A DNA stretch of 64,000 nucleotides, from contig NZ_JANUFF010000007.1 in the NCBI RefSeq assembly GCF_024806495.1, forward strand, positions 124,001 through 188,000, written 5' to 3'. How positions within the stretch are numbered: position 1 is the first letter of the stretch; each line of letters starts with the position of its first letter. A program made the position numbers and the translations under genes. Of this stretch, positions 52,100 to 61,206 are shown one piece after another. The DNA is from Chryseobacterium sp. JUb7 (lineage in GTDB: Bacteria; Bacteroidota; Bacteroidia; Flavobacteriales; Weeksellaceae). The notes under the pieces are model-generated. The model was not told the DNA's origin. It worked only from the letters and a program-made list of their open reading frames with translations, and did no database searches.

Positions 52100-52980
52100 A
52101 AACTTGTGACATTGTGGATAACTTTTTTTATGAGTCAGTTTGCAATCTATAATGAAGAAAAGATTGAATCTCACAAAATTCACACTGGGGATAACTATAC
52201 TTCATTATTTTACTTCAGGATTATTGGATCTACTCTAAAAGCATATAAAGAACTATATACCAGATATTTTACCTGACAAACTAAAAAAGGTTTTATGTCA
52301 TCATAAAGCTCAAAAGAGATGCCGATCCGAAAAAAGCCATATTGTGGATAACTTTTTTTTGGAAAATAAAATAGTAATGAATGGAATTAACATCTATCAT
52401 CTTTTGTGGAAAACTATCCTTCAAGATTACTTTTAACAATCAATTCCAACCATCTCAATTATCCATAAACAAATAACTTAACTAAAAAAATCACATCATA
52501 AAACCAGCCTATTACGAAACTCATCATCGTAAATCGCTCCAAAAACCGACATTGTGGATAACTTTTTAATGAATCATTACGATCAAAAAGTCTGAATACT
52601 AAGCTCAAAGTATTACTTGTGGAAAACTTACCTGTTGTGTTTAGTTAATAGAATAAATAATCATAACAACAAACAAAAGCAAAACACTTATAATCAAAAC
52701 ATTAAATAAAAAAACAATCCATCAGAATCACTCATTATAAGAACCACTATTATGAAAGGATATAAAAACATGATATTGTGGATAACTTTTTGGTCGATCT
52801 TAATTTAAAGAAAAATAGAATCTTTCAAAAATTTAAAAAAACAAAACAACCCCCTCAAAAATACGTTAAATGAAAATATTTTAAACAAAAATAAAACAAC
52901 ACCCCTATTATTTTAATATTAAAACTAAAAATTTAATTATTTTTATTACCTTTACCCCATCAAAACAACATCATTAACCT
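52100..52980. other. DnaA-box array, candidate replication origin
   Basis: A gene-free AT-rich region. Perfect TTATCCACA boxes lie on the minus strand at 52113-52121, 52343-52351, 52553-52561 and 52777-52785, each inside a longer motif ATTGTGGATAACTTTTT. TTTTCCACA variants are at 52405-52413 and 52618-52626, a TTATCCCCA at 52186-52194, and TTATCCATA on the plus strand at 52459-52467. Strong and weak boxes alternate at about 62-73 bp within units of 210-230 bp. A very AT-rich run (52860-52960) could be the unwinding element. dnaA is not here, so a DnaA-titration site remains possible. Confidence 0.65.
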
Positions 52981-52991
52981 TAAAAACTAAA

Positions 52992-53222
52992 ATGATGAAT
53001 ACTACAGCCCAAATTTTAAAACAAAAGATTGAAAACTTCACTCCGGAACTGCTTGAAACTTTGGCCAAAATGATGGAAAATCTGGAAATCCAGAGCAGAC
53101 CTACTATTCCTCAGTTCCAAATCGATGAGGTTTTGTACAGGATTCAGTTTCACAACGAAAATCCAAAGACTAAGTTAGATTTTTATGAAAATATTTCTGA
53201 GCTGGAAAAGAATTTTGCCTGA
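52992..53222 (+). CDS. Antitoxin of ParE-type addiction module
   Basis: 76 residues, helical. The C-terminal 'DEVLYRIQFHNENPKTKLDFYENISELEKNF' is the pattern of Bacteroidota addiction-module antitoxins partnered with ParE toxins. It probably binds its own promoter and the toxin. Its stop TGA overlaps the toxin ATG by one base. The near-consensus box TACCTTTA lies upstream. If the start at 52992 is wrong, the next Met (53st residue M2, 52995) is the alternative. Confidence 0.75.
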   Translation: MMNTTAQILKQKIENFTPELLETLAKMMENLEIQSRPTIPQFQIDEVLYRIQFHNENPKTKLDFYENISELEKNFA

Positions 53223-53485
53223 TGAAAGTATTTTTATCTTCAATTGCAAAAAATGACATCCGACTTCTCATGAGAGTATTCAATGCAGAAAAAGAACATA
53301 AAGGGGTTGATTTTTTGGAGGAATTAAAAGAATCTATCGATATAATTTTGCAGCAATCTGAAATGACAGAGAAATCATCTGAAATTACAATTAATAAGAT
53401 GAAAAATTTTCCTGTCCATATTCATTATATGTTTGAAAATGAAGAAAATTTATTTATCACCGCGATTTTCAAAGAGTTGAATTAA
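53222..53485 (+). CDS. ParE/RelE-family toxin
   Basis: 87 residues. 'KVFLSSIAKNDIRLLMRVFN' at the N-terminus, a helical middle, and 'FPVHIHYMFENEENLFITAIF' at the end give the alpha/beta layout of the ParE/RelE superfamily. ParE toxins act on gyrase and RelE types cut mRNA; which applies is not readable. Translationally coupled to the antitoxin. It lies directly beside the DnaA-box array. Confidence 0.75.
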   Translation: MKVFLSSIAKNDIRLLMRVFNAEKEHKGVDFLEELKESIDIILQQSEMTEKSSEITINKMKNFPVHIHYMFENEENLFITAIFKELN

Positions 53486-53521
53486 ATGATTAGGAATTCC
53501 TAAGACTATTATTATATTGAG

Positions 53522-53552
53522 CCTTACAGGATTTTCTTCTGTAAGGTTTTTT
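53522..53552 (+). terminator. Terminator of toxin-antitoxin operon
   Basis: CCTTACAG (53522-53529) pairs with CTGTAAGG (53539-53546) across a 9-nt loop, followed by T6. Confidence 0.85.
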
Positions 53553-53604
53553 GTTTATGATTTACTTAAATTTACTTCTGCCTCTGTCTTTACCGGACAA
53601 AAAA

Positions 53605-53679
53605 TGCCTCGACTGGCTCAGCATGACATCGTTATATGATATAACTTTGTGCTTGTCATACAGAGTCAGTCGAAGCATC
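53605..53679. repeat. REP-like inverted-repeat element, copy 2
   Basis: The left arm (from 53605) reads TGCCTCGACTGGCTCAGCAT and the right arm ends at the complementary GTCAGTCGAAGCA (to 53677). It belongs to the family at 6897 and 55674 and again lies between convergent genes. Confidence 0.75.
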
Positions 53680-53701
53680 TCAATATTTTCAGAAACTTAA
53701 A

Positions 53702-54913
53702 TTATCTTACAGGCGTCCTAAACTCACCATACCCCATCAATCCGTCATAGTTTCTTCCAAAAGGTTTATAATACAGGAATCCCTGATAAAGATTTTCTGT
53801 CTGCCAGAAATTACCGTTGACTTCACCAAAATTAAGCTTGCCACCTGACTCTTTGGTCACCAGCATATAGTTATAGAAACCTTGTTTTAGATAAATTTTA
53901 GCAACATATTTTTTACCGGCTTCATCGTATTGCATCTGATTTTCTTTGCTTGGCTGAAAATTATTAAAACCTCCCAATACATAGATATCCTTATCTACAG
54001 GATCAGATTCTAAAGAAAAGTATACCCAGGAATAATCTCCCTCTCTTTCAGCATTTCTTTCCAAGCCCAGATCATTTCTTCTGTAGTACCAGGCACCATT
54101 CACGTCAGGCTGGTACTGATAATTCAAAGGAAAAGCCCAGACAGGATGAAGGTAAGTCTGGTTTACCCCGTCTTTTACCTCTGTAGCACGGACCATATCC
54201 GCTGCCATATTCATATTTTTATTATCAAAATAATAAAATTCATTATTACCGGGGAAAGTCAGATTCATCTGCTGAAAAAGCAGCTGACTTCCTAATGTAG
54301 CACTTGGCTTTAAATTATTAGCAACCACATTAGGATTATTATTCTGCATGACATTTAAAGTCATTGAATTTACATTAGCAGAAATATCGCCACCTTTAGA
54401 AACCACTTTCACCTCTACCCTTTGATTAACATTCGGATTTTTGGCATCAGCTATCCTTGAGACATTCAATGCGACTGCAGCAGCATCTTCAACAATATAA
54501 AACCTTCTTTTAAATAGAGGTTTATCTGCAGAATCTTTATAAACAACCAATTCAAAATTTCCTGAAATCTTCGGCTGAATTTTTTCATTCGGAAATACCA
54601 GTTTATAATGAGTGTAAGCCTGCAGGGTATTGAAAGAATATTCAAACTTATCCAGCATACCGTTTAAACTTCCATTCGCAAATTCTGTAAAGAAAAGATT
54701 ATCATCCTGCCAGTTTCTGTCGTAATGTTTAATGGTATATCTGTAAATTTCACTGGCATTGGTAAGGTCATCAAAACTCAAAACCAATTGCTGACTAAGG
54801 CTGATAACCGGAGTTTCATCATTGGTCTGAGGGTTAAACAACTGTATACTCTGGATGTTTTGTCCAAAAACCAAACCATTTAAAGAAAGTAAAAATATTC
54901 GCAAAGTTTTCAT
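53702..54913 (-). CDS. Type IX secretion system plug protein (DUF5103)
   Basis: 403 residues with a signal peptide (about 1-17, 'LVFGQ'). 'LSFDDLTNASEIYRYTIKHYDRNWQDDNLFFTEFANG' is the DUF5103 signature. In Flavobacterium the Plug protein closes the SprA translocon in the outer membrane, so this belongs to the T9SS machinery that exports the two cargo proteins of this window. Monocistronic, divergent from the MBL hydrolase gene. Confidence 0.9.
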   Translation of the reverse strand: MKTLRIFLLSLNGLVFGQNIQSIQLFNPQTNDETPVISLSQQLVLSFDDLTNASEIYRYTIKHYDRNWQDDNLFFTEFANGSLNGMLDKFEYSFNTLQAYTHYKLVFPNEKIQPKISGNFELVVYKDSADKPLFKRRFYIVEDAAAVALNVSRIADAKNPNVNQRVEVKVVSKGGDISANVNSMTLNVMQNNNPNVVANNLKPSATLGSQLLFQQMNLTFPGNNEFYYFDNKNMNMAADMVRATEVKDGVNQTYLHPVWAFPLNYQYQPDVNGAWYYRRNDLGLERNAEREGDYSWVYFSLESDPVDKDIYVLGGFNNFQPSKENQMQYDEAGKKYVAKIYLKQGFYNYMLVTKESGGKLNFGEVNGNFWQTENLYQGFLYYKPFGRNYDGLMGYGEFRTPVR

Positions 54914-54957
54914 TATGACGAAGATAAAGAAAAATCGTCACTTTCTTAATAATATCG

Positions 54958-54965
54958 TATTTTTG
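54958..54965 (+). promoter_or_regulatory. -7 promoter box for MBL hydrolase gene
   Basis: TATTTTTG, 21 bp before ATG 54987. It shows that the longer reading frame from 54855 overstates the gene. Confidence 0.6.
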
Positions 54966-54986
54966 AATATAAAAAATATTCAGCAT

Positions 54987-55625
54987 ATGCTTCAGATTCA
55001 AGGTTTCGTATTCAATTTTGCGAGCGAAAACACGTATATTCTTTACAACGAAAATAAAAATGCCTGGTTGTTTGATCCGGGAAATATGAATGAGCAGGAA
55101 ACTCAGGCTATCGAAAGCTTCATTAAAGAAAACGGATTAAAAATTGAGAAAATTCTTCTGACACATGCTCATATTGATCATGTTTTAGGTTTACAATGGG
55201 CTTTTGACACCTATAAAGTTCCTGTAACCATGCATCAGGATGATCAGGAAGTTCTGGATATGCTTCAGGCAAGCGGAATAAGATTCGGATTTCAGATTGA
55301 TCCTGTAAATGTTGATATCAACTATATAAATGAAGGTGACGAACTTAGTCTTGACGGAGAAAAATTTAAAATTTATCATGTGCCGGGACACTCTCCCGGA
55401 AGCATTGTTTATCACAATGAAAATCAGAAATTCATGATTTCCGGCGATGTTTTGTTTGAGGGAAGTATCGGAAGAACTGATCTTTACAAAGGAAATAACG
55501 AGCAGCTGATCAGCGGAATTAAAAATAAACTCTTTATTCTAGATCCTGAAACACAGGTCTTTTCAGGACATGGAAACCCTACCAAAATAGGATTTGAAAA
55601 GGAATACAATCCTTTTTTCAAGTAG
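54987..55625 (+). CDS. Metallo-beta-lactamase-fold hydrolase (glyoxalase II-like)
   Basis: 212 residues from ATG 54987. The zinc motif THAHIDHV has the T-H-x-H-x-D-H pattern, with further ligands in 'VPGHSPGS', 'ISGDVLF' and 'FSGHGNPT'. This is the YcbL/glyoxalase II-like MBL group, cytosolic. Substrate not certain; thioester hydrolysis is typical. I reject the upstream start at 54855, which overlaps the divergent gene and precedes the promoter. Confidence 0.9.
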   Translation: MLQIQGFVFNFASENTYILYNENKNAWLFDPGNMNEQETQAIESFIKENGLKIEKILLTHAHIDHVLGLQWAFDTYKVPVTMHQDDQEVLDMLQASGIRFGFQIDPVNVDINYINEGDELSLDGEKFKIYHVPGHSPGSIVYHNENQKFMISGDVLFEGSIGRTDLYKGNNEQLISGIKNKLFILDPETQVFSGHGNPTKIGFEKEYNPFFK

Positions 55626-55673
55626 GCGTTATGCTTGTAAGTTTAGGAAATTTTTTGAGTAACACCCATTAAA

Positions 55674-55772
55674 ATACTTCGACTGTTTCGCGCTCAACAT
55701 GACAACACTAAAATCAGAACGCTAATAAATTTTAGTATTAGAGATGTCATGCTGAGCGAAGTCGAAGCATCT
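55674..55772. repeat. REP-like inverted-repeat element, copy 3
   Basis: The left arm 'TACTTCGACTGTTTCGCGCT...' (from 55674) and the right arm ending 'GCGAAGTCGAAGCATC' (55772) are inverted copies. The spacer contains TAGTATTAGAG just before TGTCATGCTGA, identical to that in copy 1 at 6953-6975 but for one base. It lies between convergent genes. Confidence 0.75.
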
Positions 55773-55793
55773 TTAAAAAATAAAAAACCGTCA

Positions 55794-55822
55794 GAGATTT
55801 TCTGACGGTTTTATCAATTTAT
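55794..55822 (-). terminator. Terminator of TonB receptor gene
   Basis: AAAACCGTCAGA and TCTGACGGTTTT form a 12-bp stem with a 5-nt loop, 14 nt past the stop; the minus-strand side is followed by T residues. Confidence 0.9.
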
Positions 55823-55835
55823 AAGGAAACTCATA

Positions 55836-58274
55836 TTAGAAATCCAAAGTAATAGAAGCTCTTACAGCAGCACCCATAATAGGTCTTGCCATAATGATTC
55901 CGTCTCCGGTAGGAGATCCCGCTCTTGGATCACCTTCTGTAATTCCGATCGTATTGAAAATATTAGTTCCATCAACTGCAAAACGTATTTTTCCTAACTG
56001 ATAAGAAGTTCCGGCTCCCACTTCTGAGAAAGAGGGCAATGTTTGGGTATTTTTCTCATCCTGAAAACGTTTTCCGTAGTAATTCAAGCTTACATAGGCT
56101 CTCCATTGCTTGGTGATATTCACAGCCGGAGCAATATTGAAGTAGAATTTCGGCATTCTTCTTACTGTATTGTCATCATAATTAAATAGTGATCCGTCTG
56201 CATTTCTTCCGGTAAAATCTTTATACTTCGGATTTTGAATCGTTCCGTTAAAGGTTACTTCCAGTAAATTATTAAATAATCTCGCATACCCTTCCAATTC
56301 TACTCCGAAGTTTGTGGTGTTTGCAAATTTATTTTCTGAAGTTCCATCAGAGAATACATCGGTAAACGACAGATTTTTCAAGGTTGAATAGAATGGAATC
56401 ACAGCAACATCAAATGTTCTTGAGTAGTATTTATACCCTACTTCCACTTGATTTGTTGTTACCGGTTTGATCGCCGACAGATCATTCATATTATTATAGT
56501 ATGCTTCTTCGTTCGGAGATCTGAAACCATTGGAAAAACGCGCATATACAGCATTTTCTCTGTTGATTTTATAGTTCAAGGCAGTCGTGAAAGACACCCT
56601 GTTTACATCATAGTTCCAATAAGTATATTTATTACCCAACACCGCCATATTATCATCAGCCGTTGTGGTTAGGAAAGAATGCGTTCCATCAGTCGTTAAT
56701 CCTGAATTATTTAAGTTTGAAGTAGTTGTATTTACGCCATACCCTTTATAAAAATCACGGCTGTAACGAATTCCGCCATTGAAACTTAAATCATCTGTAA
56801 TATTATAATCTAAATTTAAATAAAGGTCATTCAGACTTCCCTGAATCTGAGAGTCTCTGATCAGGAAAGACATGTCAGTAACACCGTTATAGGTTTTAGA
56901 ATACCCTGTACTTGTTGGAGTCAGTGAAGTATCCACCAGATTAAGAAGTTCCGGTCTGTCTGTAGCTGTTGTTAAAATATTACTCCAGTTCCAGTACTGA
57001 TGGGATTTCCAGTTTGATTTATAAAAACCGGCTGTTACATTTCCTTTATCAAATTTATAATTGAATTGTAAATCATTCACAAAATTATTCATCTGTTTGT
57101 CGATAGCCCAGAATCCCAGCTTTTGAACGTACTGTGGATTCATTATAGCTCCTGAATTCACTGAAGAATATTGAAAATTATTTCCTGATATTCCGTTGGC
57201 TGCCGCAAAATCAGCTGCTGTCTGAGGTCCGCCTGCAGGGAAAATTCCGGTATAATTCATATTGATATTGGTATATCTTGTTTTGTTTAAAACAGAGAAA
57301 TTATTCCCCAAATCATATTTAAATTCAGCTCCCAGTACATCAACTTTCGGATGAATTCCGTCTTCTAAATTTCTGCTGAAAAATCCGCCTCCCGCCTGAG
57401 GAATATTCAGCTGGCTGATGGCTCTGTAACTGTAGGTCCCATAATTGGCATCAAAACCCGAAAATTCTTTTAATTTATTTCCATTTTGGATCAAAGGAAT
57501 CGGAAGATAGAACGTATTTCTGTCATCCAGTTTTTTATAATATATTTTAGCATATCCTTTATCAAAAACATATTTCAGATTCATCCTGATTTGCCCTCCG
57601 TTATTTGCTTTGAACCCCGTTTTTCTAATTCCGTCGTCACTTCGGTAAAAACCACCTACACTGAAAAACAATTTATCCTTCACCAATGCTCCACCCAAGT
57701 TGACATCAGTACGCATTAAGCCATAAGTACTGGTCTCTAATTTTGCAGTACCTCTAAAATCATTGGTCCCTTCTCTTGTAATAAAGTTGATCAATCCTCC
57801 CGGAGAATTGGTGGCAAAAATAGATCCTGAACCTCCCCTCAGAGCTTCCAGTCTGTTTACCGAATTATCAACACGGAAAAAATTATCTGCATTGGCGAAC
57901 TGTAAAGCACCGTCTTCAAAAACGGGAAGCCCATCTTCCTGAACCTGTACAAATTCATATGCCCCCGCGGAAGGAATTCCTCTTGCAAAAAGGTTATTCC
58001 CAACTTCACCACCTGAAGTTTCAACGGCAAAACCGGGAACTCTCTGCAATAAAGCTGCTGCACTTATGGGATTTTGTTTTTGAATTTCTTTTGCACTGAA
58101 TGTAGAAATTGCTGTACTGGATTCTATTTTCTTCTTCGGATTTGAATTCCCGGTAATGACTACCTGATCAATACTGTTGGTTTTTATAGAATCCTTTTCA
58201 GTTTCCTGAGCATATGTATTATTGAAATAAAATGTTGCTATTCCGGCAAGTAAAAAGATCGATTTTTTTTTCAT
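55836..58274 (-). CDS. TonB-dependent outer-membrane receptor
   Basis: 812 residues: signal peptide (about 1-22, 'NNTYAQ'), TonB-box-like region 'IDQVVITGN' (about 36-44), plug domain (about 50-160, 'LLQRVPGFAVETSGGEVG') and a 22-strand beta-barrel ending with the aromatic terminal 'ASITLDF'. There is no SusD partner or carboxypeptidase-like N-domain. Location just after the MFS and trehalase genes on the same strand (86 bp gap) suggests trehalose or a trehalose-containing glycan as substrate, but siderophore uptake cannot be excluded. Confidence 0.9.
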   Translation of the reverse strand: MKKKSIFLLAGIATFYFNNTYAQETEKDSIKTNSIDQVVITGNSNPKKKIESSTAISTFSAKEIQKQNPISAAALLQRVPGFAVETSGGEVGNNLFARGIPSAGAYEFVQVQEDGLPVFEDGALQFANADNFFRVDNSVNRLEALRGGSGSIFATNSPGGLINFITREGTNDFRGTAKLETSTYGLMRTDVNLGGALVKDKLFFSVGGFYRSDDGIRKTGFKANNGGQIRMNLKYVFDKGYAKIYYKKLDDRNTFYLPIPLIQNGNKLKEFSGFDANYGTYSYRAISQLNIPQAGGGFFSRNLEDGIHPKVDVLGAEFKYDLGNNFSVLNKTRYTNINMNYTGIFPAGGPQTAADFAAANGISGNNFQYSSVNSGAIMNPQYVQKLGFWAIDKQMNNFVNDLQFNYKFDKGNVTAGFYKSNWKSHQYWNWSNILTTATDRPELLNLVDTSLTPTSTGYSKTYNGVTDMSFLIRDSQIQGSLNDLYLNLDYNITDDLSFNGGIRYSRDFYKGYGVNTTTSNLNNSGLTTDGTHSFLTTTADDNMAVLGNKYTYWNYDVNRVSFTTALNYKINRENAVYARFSNGFRSPNEEAYYNNMNDLSAIKPVTTNQVEVGYKYYSRTFDVAVIPFYSTLKNLSFTDVFSDGTSENKFANTTNFGVELEGYARLFNNLLEVTFNGTIQNPKYKDFTGRNADGSLFNYDDNTVRRMPKFYFNIAPAVNITKQWRAYVSLNYYGKRFQDEKNTQTLPSFSEVGAGTSYQLGKIRFAVDGTNIFNTIGITEGDPRAGSPTGDGIIMARPIMGAAVRASITLDF

Positions 58275-58360
58275 AGCCTTGTTGATTTATAGTTAGTTTT
58301 AATATTGTTTTAATTTTATTTTAAACATCAAGAAGATGTAATGAACTAGGTTGATAATCT

Positions 58361-59851
58361 TTAATTTTTGAACTCCTCATCCTTTAATTTAAGATAAACT
58401 CCGTTGGTCCAGCCAAAGCCATCCTGATTCGGATACTCTCCGCCACCTGCAACAGTTTCTATATCTAATGCATTGTATTTTTCCATTAATTTTCCTGTAT
58501 TACTGTAAACTCTTTCCACATTGGCACACCAGTTATTTTTAATTTTCTCAGCTAAATCATCAAAACCATACTTCTTCATCGAAATAAATCCAAGCCACTG
58601 ATAAGGCGCCCACGCATTCGGAAGATCCCACTGCTGTCCGGTTTTTTTCGTTGTCGTTACCAATCCGCCCTGATAGAGAAACTTCTCTTCAATATTTTTC
58701 GCAACAGATTTTGCCTGTTCACCACTTGCCAGTTCAAGAAACAGCGGATAAAGAGCAGCAATATGTTCAGACGCTGTTGTTGTGTTTTTTTTCGTGTGAT
58801 AATCTTTATACGTTCCGGAATTTTCATCCCAGAAATAGGTATCAATCATCTGTCTTCGTTTTGCTGCTCTTTCTGAATAATACTTTTCTTTATCAGACCA
58901 ATTTTGAAGTGCAGAAGATCTGGTCAGTGTTTTTTCCAAATGCCATAAAAGACAATTCAGATCAACTTCAGCCAAATTCAATGTTTCAATCGTCTGTATA
59001 TTTTGACCATCTGCAAACCATCTGCTGGAAAAATCCCATCCTGATTCGCAACCACTTCTTATATTTCTGTAAAATTCTTCACCCGCATTTTCGCTGTCTT
59101 CAATATCAATTAAATAGCTCTCGGGACGCGGTTCATTTTCAGCATCATAATAACGGTTTAAGATATCTCCGTTAATCGTTTTCACAACTCTTTTTATACT
59201 TGAGCCTTTTTCTAAACCTTTTTCACCGTCCATCCAAAAAGCGTATTCTTTTTCTAAAGTGTCGTGATATCTGATGTAAACATTTTCTTCTTTAATAGAT
59301 TCAAAAAGTAAATCAAGCATCAACGAAAAATACGGAGGCTGTGAACGGCTTAAAAAATGAGTCCGGCTTGCATTCGGCACAAACCCTACATTCTGTATCA
59401 GATAAGAGCAGTTCTCAATCATGTTTTCGATCATTTCCATTCTTCCGGAAACCTGTAATCCCAACATGATAAAATAACTGTCCCAATAAAAAAATTCGTT
59501 AAAACGGCCGCCAGGAACTACGTAAGGCTTTGGAAGTTTCAATAAAGTACCTTTTTCTTCATAGGCAGTTCTTGTCAATTCATCCCAAAGTTTTTCTATG
59601 TGGTCATTAATAGGCAGCTGCTTTTCTCTTATGATAGAAACTTTAGCGCCTAAAAAATCAAAATTTAACAACACAAAAGCTTTTAAGTCAAAATCTTCTG
59701 ATTTTTTTTCATTTTCATATTTTTCATTAATTTCAGCAATCGGAAATAATGGAACCGCATCCGTCATCATTTTCTGATCTTCAAAAATTTCTGATCTTTG
59801 AACATCATCAAAAAGAGCTTGGATTTCGTTAATATATAATTGTTTATTCAT
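58361..59851 (-). CDS. treF: Cytoplasmic trehalase (GH37)
   Basis: 496 residues without a signal peptide. The GH37 signatures are 'PGGRFNEFFYWDSYF' (about 113-127) and 'QQWDLPNAWAPYQ' (near 405), followed by 'GGGEYPNQDGFGWTNGV'. It hydrolyses trehalose to two glucose. Lack of a signal peptide makes it a TreF-type cytosolic enzyme, matching a permease that brings trehalose in. It begins 3 bp after the MFS gene, so they are coupled. Confidence 0.92.
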   Translation of the reverse strand: MNKQLYINEIQALFDDVQRSEIFEDQKMMTDAVPLFPIAEINEKYENEKKSEDFDLKAFVLLNFDFLGAKVSIIREKQLPINDHIEKLWDELTRTAYEEKGTLLKLPKPYVVPGGRFNEFFYWDSYFIMLGLQVSGRMEMIENMIENCSYLIQNVGFVPNASRTHFLSRSQPPYFSLMLDLLFESIKEENVYIRYHDTLEKEYAFWMDGEKGLEKGSSIKRVVKTINGDILNRYYDAENEPRPESYLIDIEDSENAGEEFYRNIRSGCESGWDFSSRWFADGQNIQTIETLNLAEVDLNCLLWHLEKTLTRSSALQNWSDKEKYYSERAAKRRQMIDTYFWDENSGTYKDYHTKKNTTTASEHIAALYPLFLELASGEQAKSVAKNIEEKFLYQGGLVTTTKKTGQQWDLPNAWAPYQWLGFISMKKYGFDDLAEKIKNNWCANVERVYSNTGKLMEKYNALDIETVAGGGEYPNQDGFGWTNGVYLKLKDEEFKN

Positions 59852-59854
59852 CTT

Positions 59855-61084
59855 TTATTTTTTAGGATTTATTTTTAATTTATTCATAATGATTGCCGAT
59901 ATGATCAGCAACGAAAGAGGAATTAATGAGAGATAAAAAGCCTGCTGCCCACTGAATTCCTGAAATACAAAACCAGTAATGATTGACCCTATTGTTCCTC
60001 CAATCGCGGAAAAAACCACTATCAAACCAGACATTGCACTGTGTAGATATTTCGGTATTGAAGCCAGAATGACAGAATTGATACTTGGATAAATCGGAGC
60101 CAGTAAACCTCCCATTAATGGAAATAAATACACAACAAGAGGAGCATTCAGCCAGGTTGTTCCTGTATCAATATGAATGTTATGTGTTAAAGGAAGCACT
60201 AACAGAATGCTTACAGCAAAGCCTATCACGCAAAAGGAAACAACATAAATCCAGCTGAATTTTTTCGAGAAAAACCCCGATAAAAATCTTCCTAATGCAA
60301 AAGCTCCCGCCAAAACAGCTCCCGCCTGAATGCTCATTGAAGTCGGTACTTTTAAAATTTCTTTGTAGAAAGTCGGGGTCCAGGTCTGAAAGCTCTGTTC
60401 TACCAAAACAAACAGGAAAGTACACAGTAAAAAGAACAGTACTTTTTTGTAACTGAAAAGGCTTACACTGTTTTTCAAATCTCCAAGGAGATCTGTTTTT
60501 TCATTTTTCGCTTCATGTTCATCCAGTTTAGAAAAAAACAAAAACAAAAATGACAGTGTTGATAATGCTCCCAACACCCAGTATACATTCAGCCAATGGG
60601 TAGATCGTGGATTATGGTCATCAATAAATAAGCTGAATAAAACATTTCCCATTAATACGCCGATCATGAAAAACCCTTCCAGATAACCCATAAAACTTGA
60701 ATGTTCTTTATCTGTATTCGTCACCAATCCGATGGATGTAAAGACTGAAATTTTAATTAAGGCAAAAGAAACTCCTACTATGGTAAAAAGTAATTTGAAA
60801 AACCAGAAATCATTCGAAAAAGGCATTACAAAACACATACAGCTTACCAAAAACAAAGCGATGAGCATTGATTTTTTGATTCCTATTTTAGGTAAAAATG
60901 AGGCTAAAATGAATGAACAGATGGCAATCGGAAGATCTTTAAAACCTTCCAAAACACTTGCAGAAGATTTTGAAATTCCAAAATTCTGCTGCATTTGCAA
61001 AATCACCGTTCCTACAGAATTCAGGAGGATGGCAAATACAAAATAATTTAAAAATAGAACTGCCTTAATGTTAAGATTTTTCAT
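59855..61084 (-). CDS. MFS sugar permease, probable trehalose transporter
   Basis: 409 residues with 12 predicted membrane segments of the major facilitator fold. 'VVFSAIGGTIGSIITGFVF' and the charged central loop (about 195-215) are typical. It has no fused domains. First gene of the MFS-trehalase(-TonB receptor) operon, divergent from an AraC regulator. Substrate assignment to trehalose rests on the neighbour only. Confidence 0.85.
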   Translation of the reverse strand: MKNLNIKAVLFLNYFVFAILLNSVGTVILQMQQNFGISKSSASVLEGFKDLPIAICSFILASFLPKIGIKKSMLIALFLVSCMCFVMPFSNDFWFFKLLFTIVGVSFALIKISVFTSIGLVTNTDKEHSSFMGYLEGFFMIGVLMGNVLFSLFIDDHNPRSTHWLNVYWVLGALSTLSFLFLFFSKLDEHEAKNEKTDLLGDLKNSVSLFSYKKVLFFLLCTFLFVLVEQSFQTWTPTFYKEILKVPTSMSIQAGAVLAGAFALGRFLSGFFSKKFSWIYVVSFCVIGFAVSILLVLPLTHNIHIDTGTTWLNAPLVVYLFPLMGGLLAPIYPSINSVILASIPKYLHSAMSGLIVVFSAIGGTIGSIITGFVFQEFSGQQAFYLSLIPLSLLIISAIIMNKLKINPKK

Positions 61085-61122
61085 TCATTAATTTCTTGTC
61101 GACTAAGATAGAAGCATTTGAC

Positions 61123-61132
61123 TTAACGTTAA
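61123..61132. promoter_or_regulatory. Palindrome between MFS and AraC genes
   Basis: TTAACGTTAA is a perfect 10-bp palindrome within the 122-bp divergent gap, flanked by further TTAA runs. It is a candidate site for the AraC regulator, but a short AT palindrome can occur by chance. Confidence 0.3.
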
Positions 61133-61206
61133 TTTAACACAGTAAATGAATATTTGAACTATATTAATATAATTATTATTTTAGTCAATAAAATACGATT
61201 AACTGA

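Noticed and set aside
54855..54986. 44-codon N-terminal extension of the MBL hydrolase
   Set aside because: It overlaps the divergent plug gene and precedes the -7 box at 54958; the MBL fold starts at the downstream ATG.
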